A stretch of DNA of 64,000 nt from the NCBI GenBank assembly GCA_035443885.1, contig DAOMNO010000002.1, forward strand, positions 124,001-188,000. The letters run 5' to 3'. This stretch comes from DAOMNO01 sp035443885 (lineage in GTDB: Bacteria; Planctomycetota; Phycisphaerae; Phycisphaerales; SM1A02). Within the stretch, counting starts at the first letter, position 1. Each line of letters starts with the position of its first letter. Below, piece by piece: positions 27,488-36,312 of the stretch. The notes beneath the pieces were generated by a model. That model made no database searches and was not told the DNA's origin. It saw nothing but the letters and a program-made list of their open reading frames with translations. A program made the position numbers and the translations under genes.

Positions 27488-28825
27488 CTAGCGAGATTGA
27501 TCGGCAGCCTGAGCGAGCTTGCGCTGCCGCGCGCCGAGAAACACACTGACGCAGACCCACAGCGCGCACAGCGGCACGGCGACGGCCGCGAGGCCGCCAC
27601 TCGCTGCGACGATGGCTTTGTAGGTTCCTGCGCCGACGACATCGCCTGCGCGATACACCGCGGTGTCGATGAAGTTCTTTGATTTGTACTTCTCGTCTGC
27701 ACCCAACACGGTGTACAGCATTTCGCGTGTGGGACGTGAGACGGCGAAGTGCACCGCTCTGCGCAAACTCTGAAAGGCAATCAACACGATCAGAAGCCAC
27801 ATACCGGGAGGTGCATACGCCATCGCAAGAAACCCCAGCATGGTGAGCGAGGGAATGATGGCCAGCGTCAGGCCGATTCCCGCTCGCTTGACAATGCGTG
27901 CCGTCAGAAAGAACTGCATAAGGATCGTCAGGGTGTTCTCCGCAATGTTGATACCCGCGAACACAGGAATGCGAACATTCGGATCCGCAGAAAACGCCTC
28001 GACGATTCTCGCCTGTTCAAAGTACAGCAGTGTTGAAGTAATGGTGTAGATGAGCATGTACACACAGATGCCCTGCAGGTAGATCGATCGAGAAATCAGA
28101 GTGAGGCCCGCAAAGACACCCGGCCCCGGTTCGGGTGTGGGGAGCGGCGTCATCGAGACCTGCGCACCATCGTTACCCGTCGGTCGCATCAGCCGCTTGG
28201 CGCACTGCGTGCCGAGTTCGAGCAAGACCATCGCCACCAGAAGCAGGACAGGCACGCCGAGCCAGCCGACCAGCAAACCGGTGATCGCGCTGCCAGAGAT
28301 CGCCCCCGCCGTGCCGCCCACTGCGATCAAGCCGAAGAGACGTTTCGCCTGACCGCTGTTAAAGCAATCCGCCATCAGCGACCAGAAGATCGACACGACG
28401 AACAGGTTGAACACACTGACCCAGATGTAGAACGCCCTGCCGAGATGAATCTTCCATTCACCGTCAACGAGATGAAAGAGAAAGAAGAAAACGAGCAGGT
28501 TGACGATGCAGAAGCGATAGGCAAGCGGGATGAATCGCCATCGCGGCGTGCGAGACGCCAGCACCGCAAAGAACTGGCTTGCCACAACCATCGCAATCAT
28601 CGTGCCCATGAACAGCCACGGCAGATTGCGCACACCGCCTGCGACACCCATCTCTTCGCGGATGGGCCGCATGACGAAATAACTCGACAACAGAAAGAAG
28701 AAGTACGCAGCGGACAGAACCGCAGGTTTGAGTTCGTTCGGCTCAAGCAGCACAAAACGTCTGAGCAACCCTTGTTGAGATGCGCTCCGATCCTGTAAGG
28801 CGTTGTCCGCCGACGATGGCTTCAT
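27488..28825 (-). CDS. MFS-like transporter related to Npt1/Npt2 nucleotide carriers
   Basis: A 445-residue membrane protein with about 11-12 helices. The opening FVLLEPNELKPAVLSAAYFFFLLSSYFVMRPIREEMG, with the YFVMRPIREE signature, is characteristic of the bacterial branch related to ATP/ADP translocases. This branch is annotated as Npt1/Npt2 or MFS. True nucleotide exchangers belong mainly to obligate intracellular bacteria; free-living bacteria carry this relative with unknown substrate. Charged residues lie within helices but no specific site could be assigned. It stands alone, divergent from the epimerase-like gene. Confidence 0.75.
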   Translation of the reverse strand: MKPSSADNALQDRSASQQGLLRRFVLLEPNELKPAVLSAAYFFFLLSSYFVMRPIREEMGVAGGVRNLPWLFMGTMIAMVVASQFFAVLASRTPRWRFIPLAYRFCIVNLLVFFFLFHLVDGEWKIHLGRAFYIWVSVFNLFVVSIFWSLMADCFNSGQAKRLFGLIAVGGTAGAISGSAITGLLVGWLGVPVLLLVAMVLLELGTQCAKRLMRPTGNDGAQVSMTPLPTPEPGPGVFAGLTLISRSIYLQGICVYMLIYTITSTLLYFEQARIVEAFSADPNVRIPVFAGINIAENTLTILMQFFLTARIVKRAGIGLTLAIIPSLTMLGFLAMAYAPPGMWLLIVLIAFQSLRRAVHFAVSRPTREMLYTVLGADEKYKSKNFIDTAVYRAGDVVGAGTYKAIVAASGGLAAVAVPLCALWVCVSVFLGARQRKLAQAADQSR

Positions 28826-28974
28826 GCACAGCTTCCTACAGACGCCGGGCGTCGCGCGGCTGGATCCACATACCGATCATTTCGATTGACAGTTGCACCG
28901 AATCGGAGTGCAACCGAGCGAAGATTGCGTGATACAACTGCTGCCGCGCCCATCGGTGCGAGAAAGGCTTGCTC

Positions 28975-30099
28975 ATGAATACGACACGCCGTGAGTTTCT
29001 GCAAACGTCACTGGTAACTGCCGGCTCGCTCAGTGCGCTCGGCCTCGCGCCGCTTGCACAAGCTTCGTTTCTCGATGATCCCAAACCGCTGCGAATTCTT
29101 ATCCTCGGCGGTACAGGGTTTCTCGGCCCGGCAGTCGTCAACGAAGCAATCAAACGAGGCCATACACTGACGCTTTTCAATCGCGGGCGGACCCAGCCGC
29201 ATCTCTTTCCTGATGTTGAAAAAATCCAGGGCGATCGCGATGGCGGTCTTGATGCACTCAAGGGGCGCGAGTGGGATGCCGTGGTGGACACTTCGGGTTA
29301 TGTGCCTCGCATTGTGAAGGACTCTGCGGAACTGCTCGCGCCGAATGTCAAACACTACATCTTCATTTCAACTGTCTCGGTGTACGCCACGCACCAGAAT
29401 GTCGATGCGGATGAAACCGATCCTGTCGGCACAATGGACGATGAAACGGTTGAGGAGATTACGGGCACGACTTACGGACCACTCAAGGCGTTGTGCGAGC
29501 AGGCCGCGGAGGCTGCAATGCCCGGGCGCGTCGCGAACATTCGCCCCGGCCTCATCGTCGGCCCCGGCGACGGCACAGATCGCTTTACGTACTGGCCGGT
29601 TCGCATTGCGCGCGGCGGCGAAGTTCTCGCGCCAGGCACGCCCGACGATCCGATTCAGATCATTGATGTCCGTGATCTGGGAGAGTGGATCGTTCGCGTT
29701 GTTGAACAGAAGACTGTCGGCGTCTTCAACGCAATAACGCCCGGCAAGGGCGATGGTGCGCTCACCATCGGCTCGATGCTGAATGGATGCATAAAGGGAA
29801 TCGAAAGTGATGCAAAATTGACGTGGGTTGATGCGGACTTCCTGCAGCAGCAGGGTGTGGCAGCATGGGCGCACATGCCCGCGTGGGTGCCGCCTCGCGA
29901 TGGCTATGAAGGCTTTGGTCGCCGCAGCGTGGAACGCGCAGTGAAAGCTGGCCTGAAGTTTCGCCCGATTCCTGACATCGCACGCGACACGCTGGCATGG
30001 TTCCGCACACTGCCCGAAGAGCGTCAGTCGCGGCTTCGCGCTGGCATTGCCGCTGCTCGCGAAGCGGAAGTGCTGGCGGCTTGGCACGCCCGGGGCTGA
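28975..30099 (+). CDS. Tat-exported NAD-dependent epimerase/dehydratase-like protein
   Basis: A 374-residue protein with a twin-arginine signal, NTTRREFLQTS followed by a hydrophobic stretch and AQASF. The mature protein begins with a Rossmann fold: LRILILGGTGFLGPAVVNEA is the GxxGxxG NAD(P)-binding turn. STVSVYATHQN follows. The Ser/Tyr catalytic triad is only partly clear: STVSVY is present, and YGPLKALCEQAA supplies the Tyr-x3-Lys. It resembles extended SDR enzymes acting on nucleotide sugars or isoflavone reductase-like proteins. Export of a cofactor-bound SDR through Tat is plausible, since Tat carries folded proteins. ATG 28975 has GAAAGG 7 bases upstream; a TTG two codons earlier is less likely. 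Confidence 0.83.
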   Translation: MNTTRREFLQTSLVTAGSLSALGLAPLAQASFLDDPKPLRILILGGTGFLGPAVVNEAIKRGHTLTLFNRGRTQPHLFPDVEKIQGDRDGGLDALKGREWDAVVDTSGYVPRIVKDSAELLAPNVKHYIFISTVSVYATHQNVDADETDPVGTMDDETVEEITGTTYGPLKALCEQAAEAAMPGRVANIRPGLIVGPGDGTDRFTYWPVRIARGGEVLAPGTPDDPIQIIDVRDLGEWIVRVVEQKTVGVFNAITPGKGDGALTIGSMLNGCIKGIESDAKLTWVDADFLQQQGVAAWAHMPAWVPPRDGYEGFGRRSVERAVKAGLKFRPIPDIARDTLAWFRTLPEERQSRLRAGIAAAREAEVLAAWHARG

Positions 30100-30394
30100 T
30101 CCTCGCGCAGGCCCGTGGTCCGAGAACTTGCTGCTTTCTTTACACTTTGTGAATGCGCCGCGCTTCCCGATGCTTTGCTTCGGTGCCGCTTCATGAGTCG
30201 TAAGATCGCAGTGAGTCCGGCCACGGGCCGTCCCTTTCATCACATGTCTGTTTTTGATCCGTCCGCTGGGCACGTATGATGTGTCCCATTGTGCGGTTGA
30301 GGCCACTGGCAGCGTAGCCATCGTCCTGCAACGCATGATGGAATGAGCATTCCTGCGTGTCTGCCCGGCTGGGCACGAAGAAGGACGGTGGATT
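30100..30394. other. Intergenic region upstream of the acyltransfer locus
   Basis: 295 bases, no convincing gene. TTACACT near 30138 is a possible -10 element but has no good -35. The locus promoter should lie here. Confidence 0.35.
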
Positions 30395-31795
30395 GTGTCG
30401 AGCGCTCCAACTTTGCAGCGTGTGGATCTGAAGAACCTGCGGATCACCAAGCCCGAAGATCGCGCTGCGGTCCAGTACGGCCGATTCATCCCGCTGCTCC
30501 TTCAGCTTGCGCTGCTGCTGGTCGTTTTCAAAGGGTTCAACCTCGAAGGCGAGGCCTTCTTCCGGCTTTCCACTGCGTGCTTTGTTGGTTTCGCCATCCA
30601 CTATCTCCTGCCGTTTCGTTTCAAGAAGCAGGGTTTGATCGTGCTCTCCATCCTCGGCGGCTTGTACACGCTGGTCCACGTCGATGTCCGCACGCCCTAC
30701 TTCACTGAACTGCCCACGCACTTGTACATCATGGCGACCGCAGTAGAGCTGTTCGCCGTGCCGACTATCATCGTCGGCTCTGTCGTTGCGCTGGCGATTC
30801 TGTTCTATTTTTCGCTGCACTTGAAAGCGCCGTTCATCGTGCGCCTGCTGCCGGTCGTCGCCATCGCGTGCGTGCTGACCTACGCAAGACAGAACAACGT
30901 CGGCGGCCTGCCTAATCTGTTCTGGAGCATCGTTGGCTCCGTCTTCATGTTCCGGCTGATTCTGTACGCCTACGACGTGCGGATGAGTCGCCAGCGAGAG
31001 TCCCTGACGGACTATCTCTGCTACATGCTGCTTCTGCCCAATTTCTACTTCACACTGTTCCCCGTTGTGGATTACTCCACATTCAAGCGCACGTGGTACG
31101 CGAGGGACATCCACGTGATGGCGCAGGAAGGCATCTTCTGGATCGTGCGCGGTGCAGTACAACTCATGCTGTACCGACTCATCTATCACCGCGTGGTCAT
31201 CGGTCCTTACGAGGTGCACGACTTCTGGACCATGCTCCAGTACATCTTCCCCACTTACCTGCTGTATCTGCGCGTCTCCGGGCACTTCCACATCATTGTC
31301 GGGATGCTCAAGCTCTTCGGCTACGACCTGCCCGAAACCCACCGGCGATATCTGCTGGCATCCAGCTTCACCGACTTCTGGCGGCGGATCAACATCTACT
31401 GGAAGGACTTCATGATCAAGTGCTTCTTCTACCCGATCCACTTCCGCCTTCGCCGCAAGAGCGAAACGCTCGCCCTCATCGCTGGCACGATCTCGGTGTT
31501 CGTTGCGACGACGGTGCTGCACGGCTACCAGTGGTTCTGGCTGCGTGGGACATTCATCATCACGGGGCCGGACGTTGTGTTCTGGACTCTGCTTGGTGTC
31601 GCCGTCATCATCAACGTGCTGTGGGAAACGCGAAGCAAGGCGAAGGCTCAGAAAGAGCCGCAGTCCAAGGTTGTCGGCATGGTCATCCACGCGCTCAAGG
31701 TCATCGCCATGTACATCACTATGTCGATCCTGTGGTCGATGTGGAGCACGCAGGAACTGTCGGACTGGTTCAACACGGTCATGTACTGGAGATAG
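30395..31795 (+). CDS. MBOAT-family membrane O-acyltransferase
   Basis: A 466-residue membrane protein starting at GTG 30395. It has about 11 hydrophobic helices, and the MBOAT core appears as TYLLYLRVSGHFHIIVGMLKLFGYDLPE and then SSFTDFWRRINIYWKDFMIKCFFYP. The conserved active-site His is His376 in ATTVLHGYQWFW. These features match DltB/AlgI-type enzymes that pass an activated acyl group across the membrane to an extracytoplasmic hydroxyl. The next three genes encode an SGNH protein, a carrier protein and an adenylation enzyme, the same parts as a dlt operon. The donor is therefore probably the acyl-carrier made by those genes. SGNH follows after 7 bases. Confidence 0.9.
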   Translation: MSSAPTLQRVDLKNLRITKPEDRAAVQYGRFIPLLLQLALLLVVFKGFNLEGEAFFRLSTACFVGFAIHYLLPFRFKKQGLIVLSILGGLYTLVHVDVRTPYFTELPTHLYIMATAVELFAVPTIIVGSVVALAILFYFSLHLKAPFIVRLLPVVAIACVLTYARQNNVGGLPNLFWSIVGSVFMFRLILYAYDVRMSRQRESLTDYLCYMLLLPNFYFTLFPVVDYSTFKRTWYARDIHVMAQEGIFWIVRGAVQLMLYRLIYHRVVIGPYEVHDFWTMLQYIFPTYLLYLRVSGHFHIIVGMLKLFGYDLPETHRRYLLASSFTDFWRRINIYWKDFMIKCFFYPIHFRLRRKSETLALIAGTISVFVATTVLHGYQWFWLRGTFIITGPDVVFWTLLGVAVIINVLWETRSKAKAQKEPQSKVVGMVIHALKVIAMYITMSILWSMWSTQELSDWFNTVMYWR

Positions 31796-31802
31796 AGAAG
31801 AG

Positions 31803-32984
31803 ATGAACCTCAAAGTACCTTCGCAGGCCTTGCGAATCTGGGTGACGCTGATCGGGCTGGCTGCCGTGCTGCTGCTTACACGCGCCGGCCTGCTGGGCGA
31901 TTCCTCTTCGCGCATCGTGCATGACATCGCGAATGACGGGCCAAATCAGGTCGGTCTAGACCTCATCACACAGAATTACTATGAGGAACTGCTCAAGGAA
32001 GAGCGTGAGCCGGGCTGGCGCGATTCGCAGTTCATCAACTCGATCGTGCGTTTCCTTGCAGGCGATCGTGCCCGCTGGCAGCTCGAAGAAGAAGAGGAGA
32101 TCACGCTTGTTTCCATTTACTACGACACACACTTCCTTGAACGATCAATGGCTCCGTATCAGGATGTCATCTTTCGGGGCGTGAATGTCAAAACCAACCG
32201 CTGGGGCTATCGCGACACCGACGACTACGACAAAGAACCAGAGCCAGGCGTCTTTCGCATCGCACTGGTCGGTTCATCCAACTCGTTCGGCATGGGTGTG
32301 GCCTTTGAAGATGGCCTTGAGCAACTGCTCGAAGCCAAACTGAACGAATCTTTACTTCCACAAACCAAACACAAACGCTTTGAGATCGTCAACCTCTCCG
32401 TCAACGGCTATCACTTGCTGGAGCGCGTGTACGTCGCTCGCCACTTCGCACCTGAGTTCAAGCCGGACCTGATGCTGTTTGAGGTCACGCTCGTGGACAT
32501 GCGAAGATCGACCATTCAGTCACTCGTCCGACGCATTCGCGATGGTCGCGACCTCGGCTTCGATTTCATTCGCGATGTCGTCAGGCGATCGCACGCCACC
32601 GCTGCGGATTCTGAACTCAAAATCGAGCAGCGATTGCAACGGCTCAAAGGGGAGCTGGTCATCGGCTCATTCGACGAACTCGCCGCGGTGCAGCGAGAAA
32701 CTCGCATTCCCATCGCCCCGATGATTCTGCGATTTGAGGTGGATCGCGTGCACCCGGACCTGATGCAGCTTGCTGCCATCGCCCAAGCTGCAGGCCTGCA
32801 CGTGCTCCGTGTGTACAGCGCTTACGAGGGGCGAGAAGGCCGCGAGATGAACCTCTCCGCAAGCGATTTCCACCCGTCCACCAAAGCCCATTCGTTGCTT
32901 GCGGAGGACATCTACGAGCGGATGCTGGAGCACCCCGTGGTAGGGCCGCTTCTGCTGGGCACATCACCGGGGACAGGTCGCTGA
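31803..32984 (+). CDS. Membrane-anchored SGNH-hydrolase-like protein, MBOAT partner
   Basis: A 393-residue protein starting at ATG 31803 after GAGAAGAG. An N-terminal anchor (LRIWVTLIGLAAVLLLTRAG) leaves the rest outside the membrane. SGNH block I is RIALVGSSNSFGMGV, with Ser159 as likely nucleophile; the usual GDS Asp is Ser. Block II/III sequence is VNLSVNGYHLLE. Block V is ASDFHPSTKAHSLLA near residue 354, giving the Asp/His pair. Anchored SGNH proteins beside MBOATs (DltD, AlgJ, AlgX types) complete acyl transfer to the extracellular polymer or hydrolyse it. The frame runs 100 codons further upstream inside the MBOAT gene, but that is an overlap artefact. Confidence 0.85.
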   Translation: MNLKVPSQALRIWVTLIGLAAVLLLTRAGLLGDSSSRIVHDIANDGPNQVGLDLITQNYYEELLKEEREPGWRDSQFINSIVRFLAGDRARWQLEEEEEITLVSIYYDTHFLERSMAPYQDVIFRGVNVKTNRWGYRDTDDYDKEPEPGVFRIALVGSSNSFGMGVAFEDGLEQLLEAKLNESLLPQTKHKRFEIVNLSVNGYHLLERVYVARHFAPEFKPDLMLFEVTLVDMRRSTIQSLVRRIRDGRDLGFDFIRDVVRRSHATAADSELKIEQRLQRLKGELVIGSFDELAAVQRETRIPIAPMILRFEVDRVHPDLMQLAAIAQAAGLHVLRVYSAYEGREGREMNLSASDFHPSTKAHSLLAEDIYERMLEHPVVGPLLLGTSPGTGR

Positions 32985-33117
32985 CAACCCCATAGGCCGC
33001 GTAAAACCCCCTGAATCTTTTCGCCGCGCCTGTTTGTTAAACATACCGGCTGGGTTATGCTGGTAGCGTTACGGGCAAGGTATGCCCTGATCTAAATGTC
33101 CGCCAACCGGAGAACCG

Positions 33118-33381
33118 ATGTCCGTCAACATTCAACAGGTGAAAGACCAGCTTCGCGAGTTCATCGTCAACAGCTTTCTGCCCGGCGAGGATCCCGCGAA
33201 CCTGCTTGATGACATGCCGCTGCGGTCGAGCGGCATTCTCGATTCGCTGTCCACGCTCAAGCTGGTAACGTTCGTAGAAGAAACCTACAAGATTGAGGTC
33301 AGCCCTCATGCTGCGTCCACGCAGTTCGACCGCATTCAGGATATTGCGGACCTCGTCGCGCATGAATCTGGAAGCCGATGA
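33118..33381 (+). CDS. Stand-alone acyl/peptidyl carrier protein
   Basis: An 87-residue acidic, helical protein. Ser43 in RSSGILDSLSTLKL is the expected 4'-phosphopantetheine site (DSL motif). CCGGAG lies 5 bases before the start. Its stop overlaps the adenylation gene start by ATGA, so carrier and loading enzyme are coupled. Similarity is to DltC and to the small PCPs that hold proline in pyrrole-2-carboxylate pathways. A phosphopantetheinyl transferase is not in the window. Confidence 0.88.
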   Translation: MSVNIQQVKDQLREFIVNSFLPGEDPANLLDDMPLRSSGILDSLSTLKLVTFVEETYKIEVSPHAASTQFDRIQDIADLVAHESGSR

Positions 33382-35072
33382 CCCCTATCGCCGTCGCAAC
33401 TCGTGTAGAAACACTTTCCGAACTGCTGCATACGCAGTCGCAGATCACACCCGACACCACTGCGGCGGAAGACAACTACGGCAACACGCTCACCTATCGC
33501 GAACTCGATGAACTCTCGGGGCGCATCGCTGCCTTGCTGCATGCACACGGCGTGCAGCGCGGTGATCGCGTGGGCATCTGCATGCCCAAATGCGTTAACT
33601 CCGTCGCCTGCATTCACGCAGCATTGAAGGTCGGCGCTGCATATGTACCCGTCGATTACGCATCGCCGCCGGAGCGCAACCGATACATCTTCACGAACTG
33701 TCAGGCCAAGGTCATCTGTACGGACGAGCCTCGTGCGAAGACGCTTGAAGAGAACGGCAAACCGATCGCGCATCGGCTCACTTTTCCCGGTGAAGCGCCT
33801 TCAGGGATTGGCAGCCCCGAACTGAGCAGCATCACATCATTCCCTTCTCACCCCATCACGTCATCACCGTCTGATCTGGCCTACATCCTCTACACTTCCG
33901 GCTCGACCGGCGTGCCCAAGGGCGTGATGCACACGCACGCCTCTGCGATGAGCTTTGTGAACTGGGCCGCCGACACGCTTCGGCCCGTCGCATCCGATCG
34001 CTTTTCAAGCCACGCGCCATTCCACTTCGATCTCTCCGTGCTTGATCTGTACGTGCCGCTCACTGCTGGCGCTGCGGTTGTCGTCATTGGCGAACACCTC
34101 GGCAAGCAGCCGCACGAACTGGCCGAGTTCATCGCAGCAAAAAGCATCACGATGTGGTACTCCGTGCCGTCGATCCTCACGCTGCTCATGCAGTTCGGCA
34201 AGCTGGAAGATAAAGACTTTGCGCGGCTCCGCACGGTGTGCTTCGCGGGCGAGGTCTTTCCCATCCAGCATCTCAAACAACTTCTGTCCATCTGGCCCGA
34301 CAAGGACTACTACAACCTCTACGGCCCAACGGAAACGAATGTCTGCACGTATCACAAGGTGCAGGCGGACGATCATCACCGTAGCACGCCACTGCCCATC
34401 GGCAAGGTGTGCGAAAACTGCAGTGCGATGATCGTCGATGTCGCTTCCATGACCGGTGGCGCTGGCTTCCAGCCTGTGAAACCCGGAGAAGAAGGCCTGC
34501 TCTACATTCACTGCTCCGGCCCGACCATGCACGGCTACTGGAACGATGCGGAACGAACCAACGCCAGCACCTTCACAGACTCAGCGGGCGAACGCTGGTA
34601 CTGCACTGGCGATGTCGTCGTACAAAGTAAGGAACATCTGACAACTACGCCCGGGTCCATTAGCGGTCGCGAGGTTGAAATCACCACCGTCCGTCGTCGT
34701 ATGCAAACACGAACGGTGCCTCATGATGCGGTACTCACCTTCATCGGTCGGCGAGACCGCATGGTGAAGCGCCACGGCTACCGCATCGAACTGGGCGAGA
34801 TCGAAGCAGGCCTGCACAAACTGTTGGGCGTGGATGAGGCGGCGGCTGTCGCCAGCGAAACGCCGAAAGGTGTTGTCATCACCGCGTTCTTCAGCATGAA
34901 GCCGAATGAAAAAGCGCCCGGCATGATCGCGCTCAAGCAGTTCTGCGCCCAGAATCTGCCGAGCTACATGAGTCCGGATCGCTTCACTATGCTCGAACGC
35001 CTGCCGCGCACCAGCACGGACAAGATCAACTATCCGGAATTGTCTCGCATCGCGAAAGAGGCGCTGACGTAA
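33378..35072 (+). CDS. Stand-alone amino-acid adenylation enzyme, predicted L-prolyl-AMP ligase
   Basis: A 564-residue ANL-superfamily enzyme. Motif A3 is LAYILYTSGSTGVPKGVM, A4 is FHFDLSVLDLY, A5 is NLYGPTETN, A7 is RWYCTGDVV, A8 is HGYRIELGEIE, and the A10 Lys is in STDKINYPEL. The enzyme activates an amino acid as AMP-ester and loads it on the carrier encoded just upstream. Hand alignment with the GrsA Phe domain gives specificity residues D-L-L-Y-C-A-L-V-C. From memory, the code of RedM/PltF/CloN4-type L-prolyl-AMP ligases is D-L-L-Y-L-A-L-V-C. That supports proline rather than the D-alanine of DltA. An insertion of about 25 residues before A8 (after VVVQSKEH) is unusual. Confidence 0.85.
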   Translation: MTPIAVATRVETLSELLHTQSQITPDTTAAEDNYGNTLTYRELDELSGRIAALLHAHGVQRGDRVGICMPKCVNSVACIHAALKVGAAYVPVDYASPPERNRYIFTNCQAKVICTDEPRAKTLEENGKPIAHRLTFPGEAPSGIGSPELSSITSFPSHPITSSPSDLAYILYTSGSTGVPKGVMHTHASAMSFVNWAADTLRPVASDRFSSHAPFHFDLSVLDLYVPLTAGAAVVVIGEHLGKQPHELAEFIAAKSITMWYSVPSILTLLMQFGKLEDKDFARLRTVCFAGEVFPIQHLKQLLSIWPDKDYYNLYGPTETNVCTYHKVQADDHHRSTPLPIGKVCENCSAMIVDVASMTGGAGFQPVKPGEEGLLYIHCSGPTMHGYWNDAERTNASTFTDSAGERWYCTGDVVVQSKEHLTTTPGSISGREVEITTVRRRMQTRTVPHDAVLTFIGRRDRMVKRHGYRIELGEIEAGLHKLLGVDEAAAVASETPKGVVITAFFSMKPNEKAPGMIALKQFCAQNLPSYMSPDRFTMLERLPRTSTDKINYPELSRIAKEALT

Positions 35073-35130
35073 CTCATTCGCATGCTCTTTGACGTCCGGC
35101 TGGGCGCTCTCGTGGTGATGACTCGAACAG

Positions 35131-36279
35131 TCACAGCCCCATATGCTGAGCAATGATGTTGCGCTGGATTTCATTGGTACCGGAGTAAATCTTGCCGCCA
35201 ACGGCATCACGCAACTGGCGTTCATAAGGGAACTCGGTCATGTAGCCATTCCCGCCGTGAATCTGAATGGCGTCCAGGCATGACGCAACGAACGCCTCGG
35301 ACAGATACAACTTCGCCATTGCAGCCTCGGCCTCTGCATTGCGGCCGATCGTCTCCTTGATCCACGCGATCTTATAGACCAGCGGGCGGGCGGTTTCGAT
35401 ACGGATTCTCATGTCCACCATCTTGTTCGCGACGGACTGATACTTGCTGATCGGCTTGCCAAACTGCTTGCGCTGGCGCGAGTACCTGATGCACTCCTGA
35501 AGCTGTCGCTCCATGGCGCCAAGGCATGAGGCGAGGATGCACGAACGTTCCCATTCCATAGAGCAGCCGAACACTTCCGCGCCGCGACCTTCACGACCGA
35601 GTCGATTTTTCACCGGCACGCGCACGTTGTCGAAGACAATCTCCGCCATGGGCGAAGTGCGCAGACCCATTTTTTCGATCTTTTTCGTGATGGTAACGCC
35701 CGGCATGTCGCGTTCCACGATGAAGCCGCAGACGCCCATCGAACCAAGCGCGGGGTCAAGCGTTGCGTAGGAGACGATGATGTCCGCCACGGTGGCGTTG
35801 GTGACCCACATCTTCGTGCCGTTGAGCACATAGCAGTCGCCATCCTTCACGCAAGTTGTCTTCATCGAGAAAACATCCGACCCGGACTCCGGCTCGCTCG
35901 CACCATTGGCGCCGATGAGCGAGCCGTCGCAGAGTTTGGGCAGATATTTCTGTTTCTGCTCGTCCGTTCCATACAACAAGATGGGAATAGAGTTCGTCCA
36001 CATGTGGGCGTTGATGGAGAAGAGCAGGCCGTGGTCATGCGTGCCGTAGCCGAGGCCTTCCATCACGGCGATGGTGGTCATCATGTCGCTGCCGCTGCCG
36101 CCGTATTGCTCAGGGATGGGCAGACCGTGCACGCCGAACTCCGCGCAGGCATTCCAGCCTTCGCGATTGAACTGCTGCTCGCGATCCGGCTCGATCATGT
36201 CATAGCCAAGCTGCGCGAGCGCGAACTCGCGGGCCGCATTCTGGAGGGCTTGCTGATCTTCAGTCAGTGCGAAATCCAT
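35131..36279 (-). CDS. Acyl-CoA-dehydrogenase-fold flavoprotein, candidate prolyl-carrier dehydrogenase
   Basis: A 382-residue FAD enzyme with MDFALTEDQ at the N-terminus, FAD/substrate motif GANGASEPESGSD, WVTNATVADIIVSYA, and the C-terminal SGTNEIQRNIIAQHMG. Glu244 in MEWERS sits at the isovaleryl-CoA-dehydrogenase-type catalytic-base position. The Glu of the YEGT motif used by medium-chain enzymes is Ser here. The segment GLLFSINAHMWTNSIP plus TNATVAD resembles PigA/RedW/PltE, which oxidise carrier-bound proline to pyrrole-2-carboxyl. An ordinary acyl-CoA substrate is the alternative. It is last in the etfB-etfA-ETF-QO operon and converges with the prolyl-ligase-like gene 58 bases away. 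Confidence 0.85.
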   Translation of the reverse strand: MDFALTEDQQALQNAAREFALAQLGYDMIEPDREQQFNREGWNACAEFGVHGLPIPEQYGGSGSDMMTTIAVMEGLGYGTHDHGLLFSINAHMWTNSIPILLYGTDEQKQKYLPKLCDGSLIGANGASEPESGSDVFSMKTTCVKDGDCYVLNGTKMWVTNATVADIIVSYATLDPALGSMGVCGFIVERDMPGVTITKKIEKMGLRTSPMAEIVFDNVRVPVKNRLGREGRGAEVFGCSMEWERSCILASCLGAMERQLQECIRYSRQRKQFGKPISKYQSVANKMVDMRIRIETARPLVYKIAWIKETIGRNAEAEAAMAKLYLSEAFVASCLDAIQIHGGNGYMTEFPYERQLRDAVGGKIYSGTNEIQRNIIAQHMGL

Positions 36280-36312
36280 CGTATTGCTCCAACAAGTATT
36301 TGTCGCCGCGTT

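Noticed and set aside
30191..31927. A 578-codon open frame antisense to the MBOAT gene
   Set aside because: It is rich in Asp, Arg, His and Gln with no domain, and mirrors the codon pattern of a real membrane protein on the other strand. It is the usual GC-rich antisense shadow.
30395..35072. A plain D-alanylation (dltABCD) operon
   Set aside because: Gene types fit, but the adenylation pocket does not look like DltA, and a planctomycete lacks the teichoic-acid context. Kept as the alternative in the main finding.
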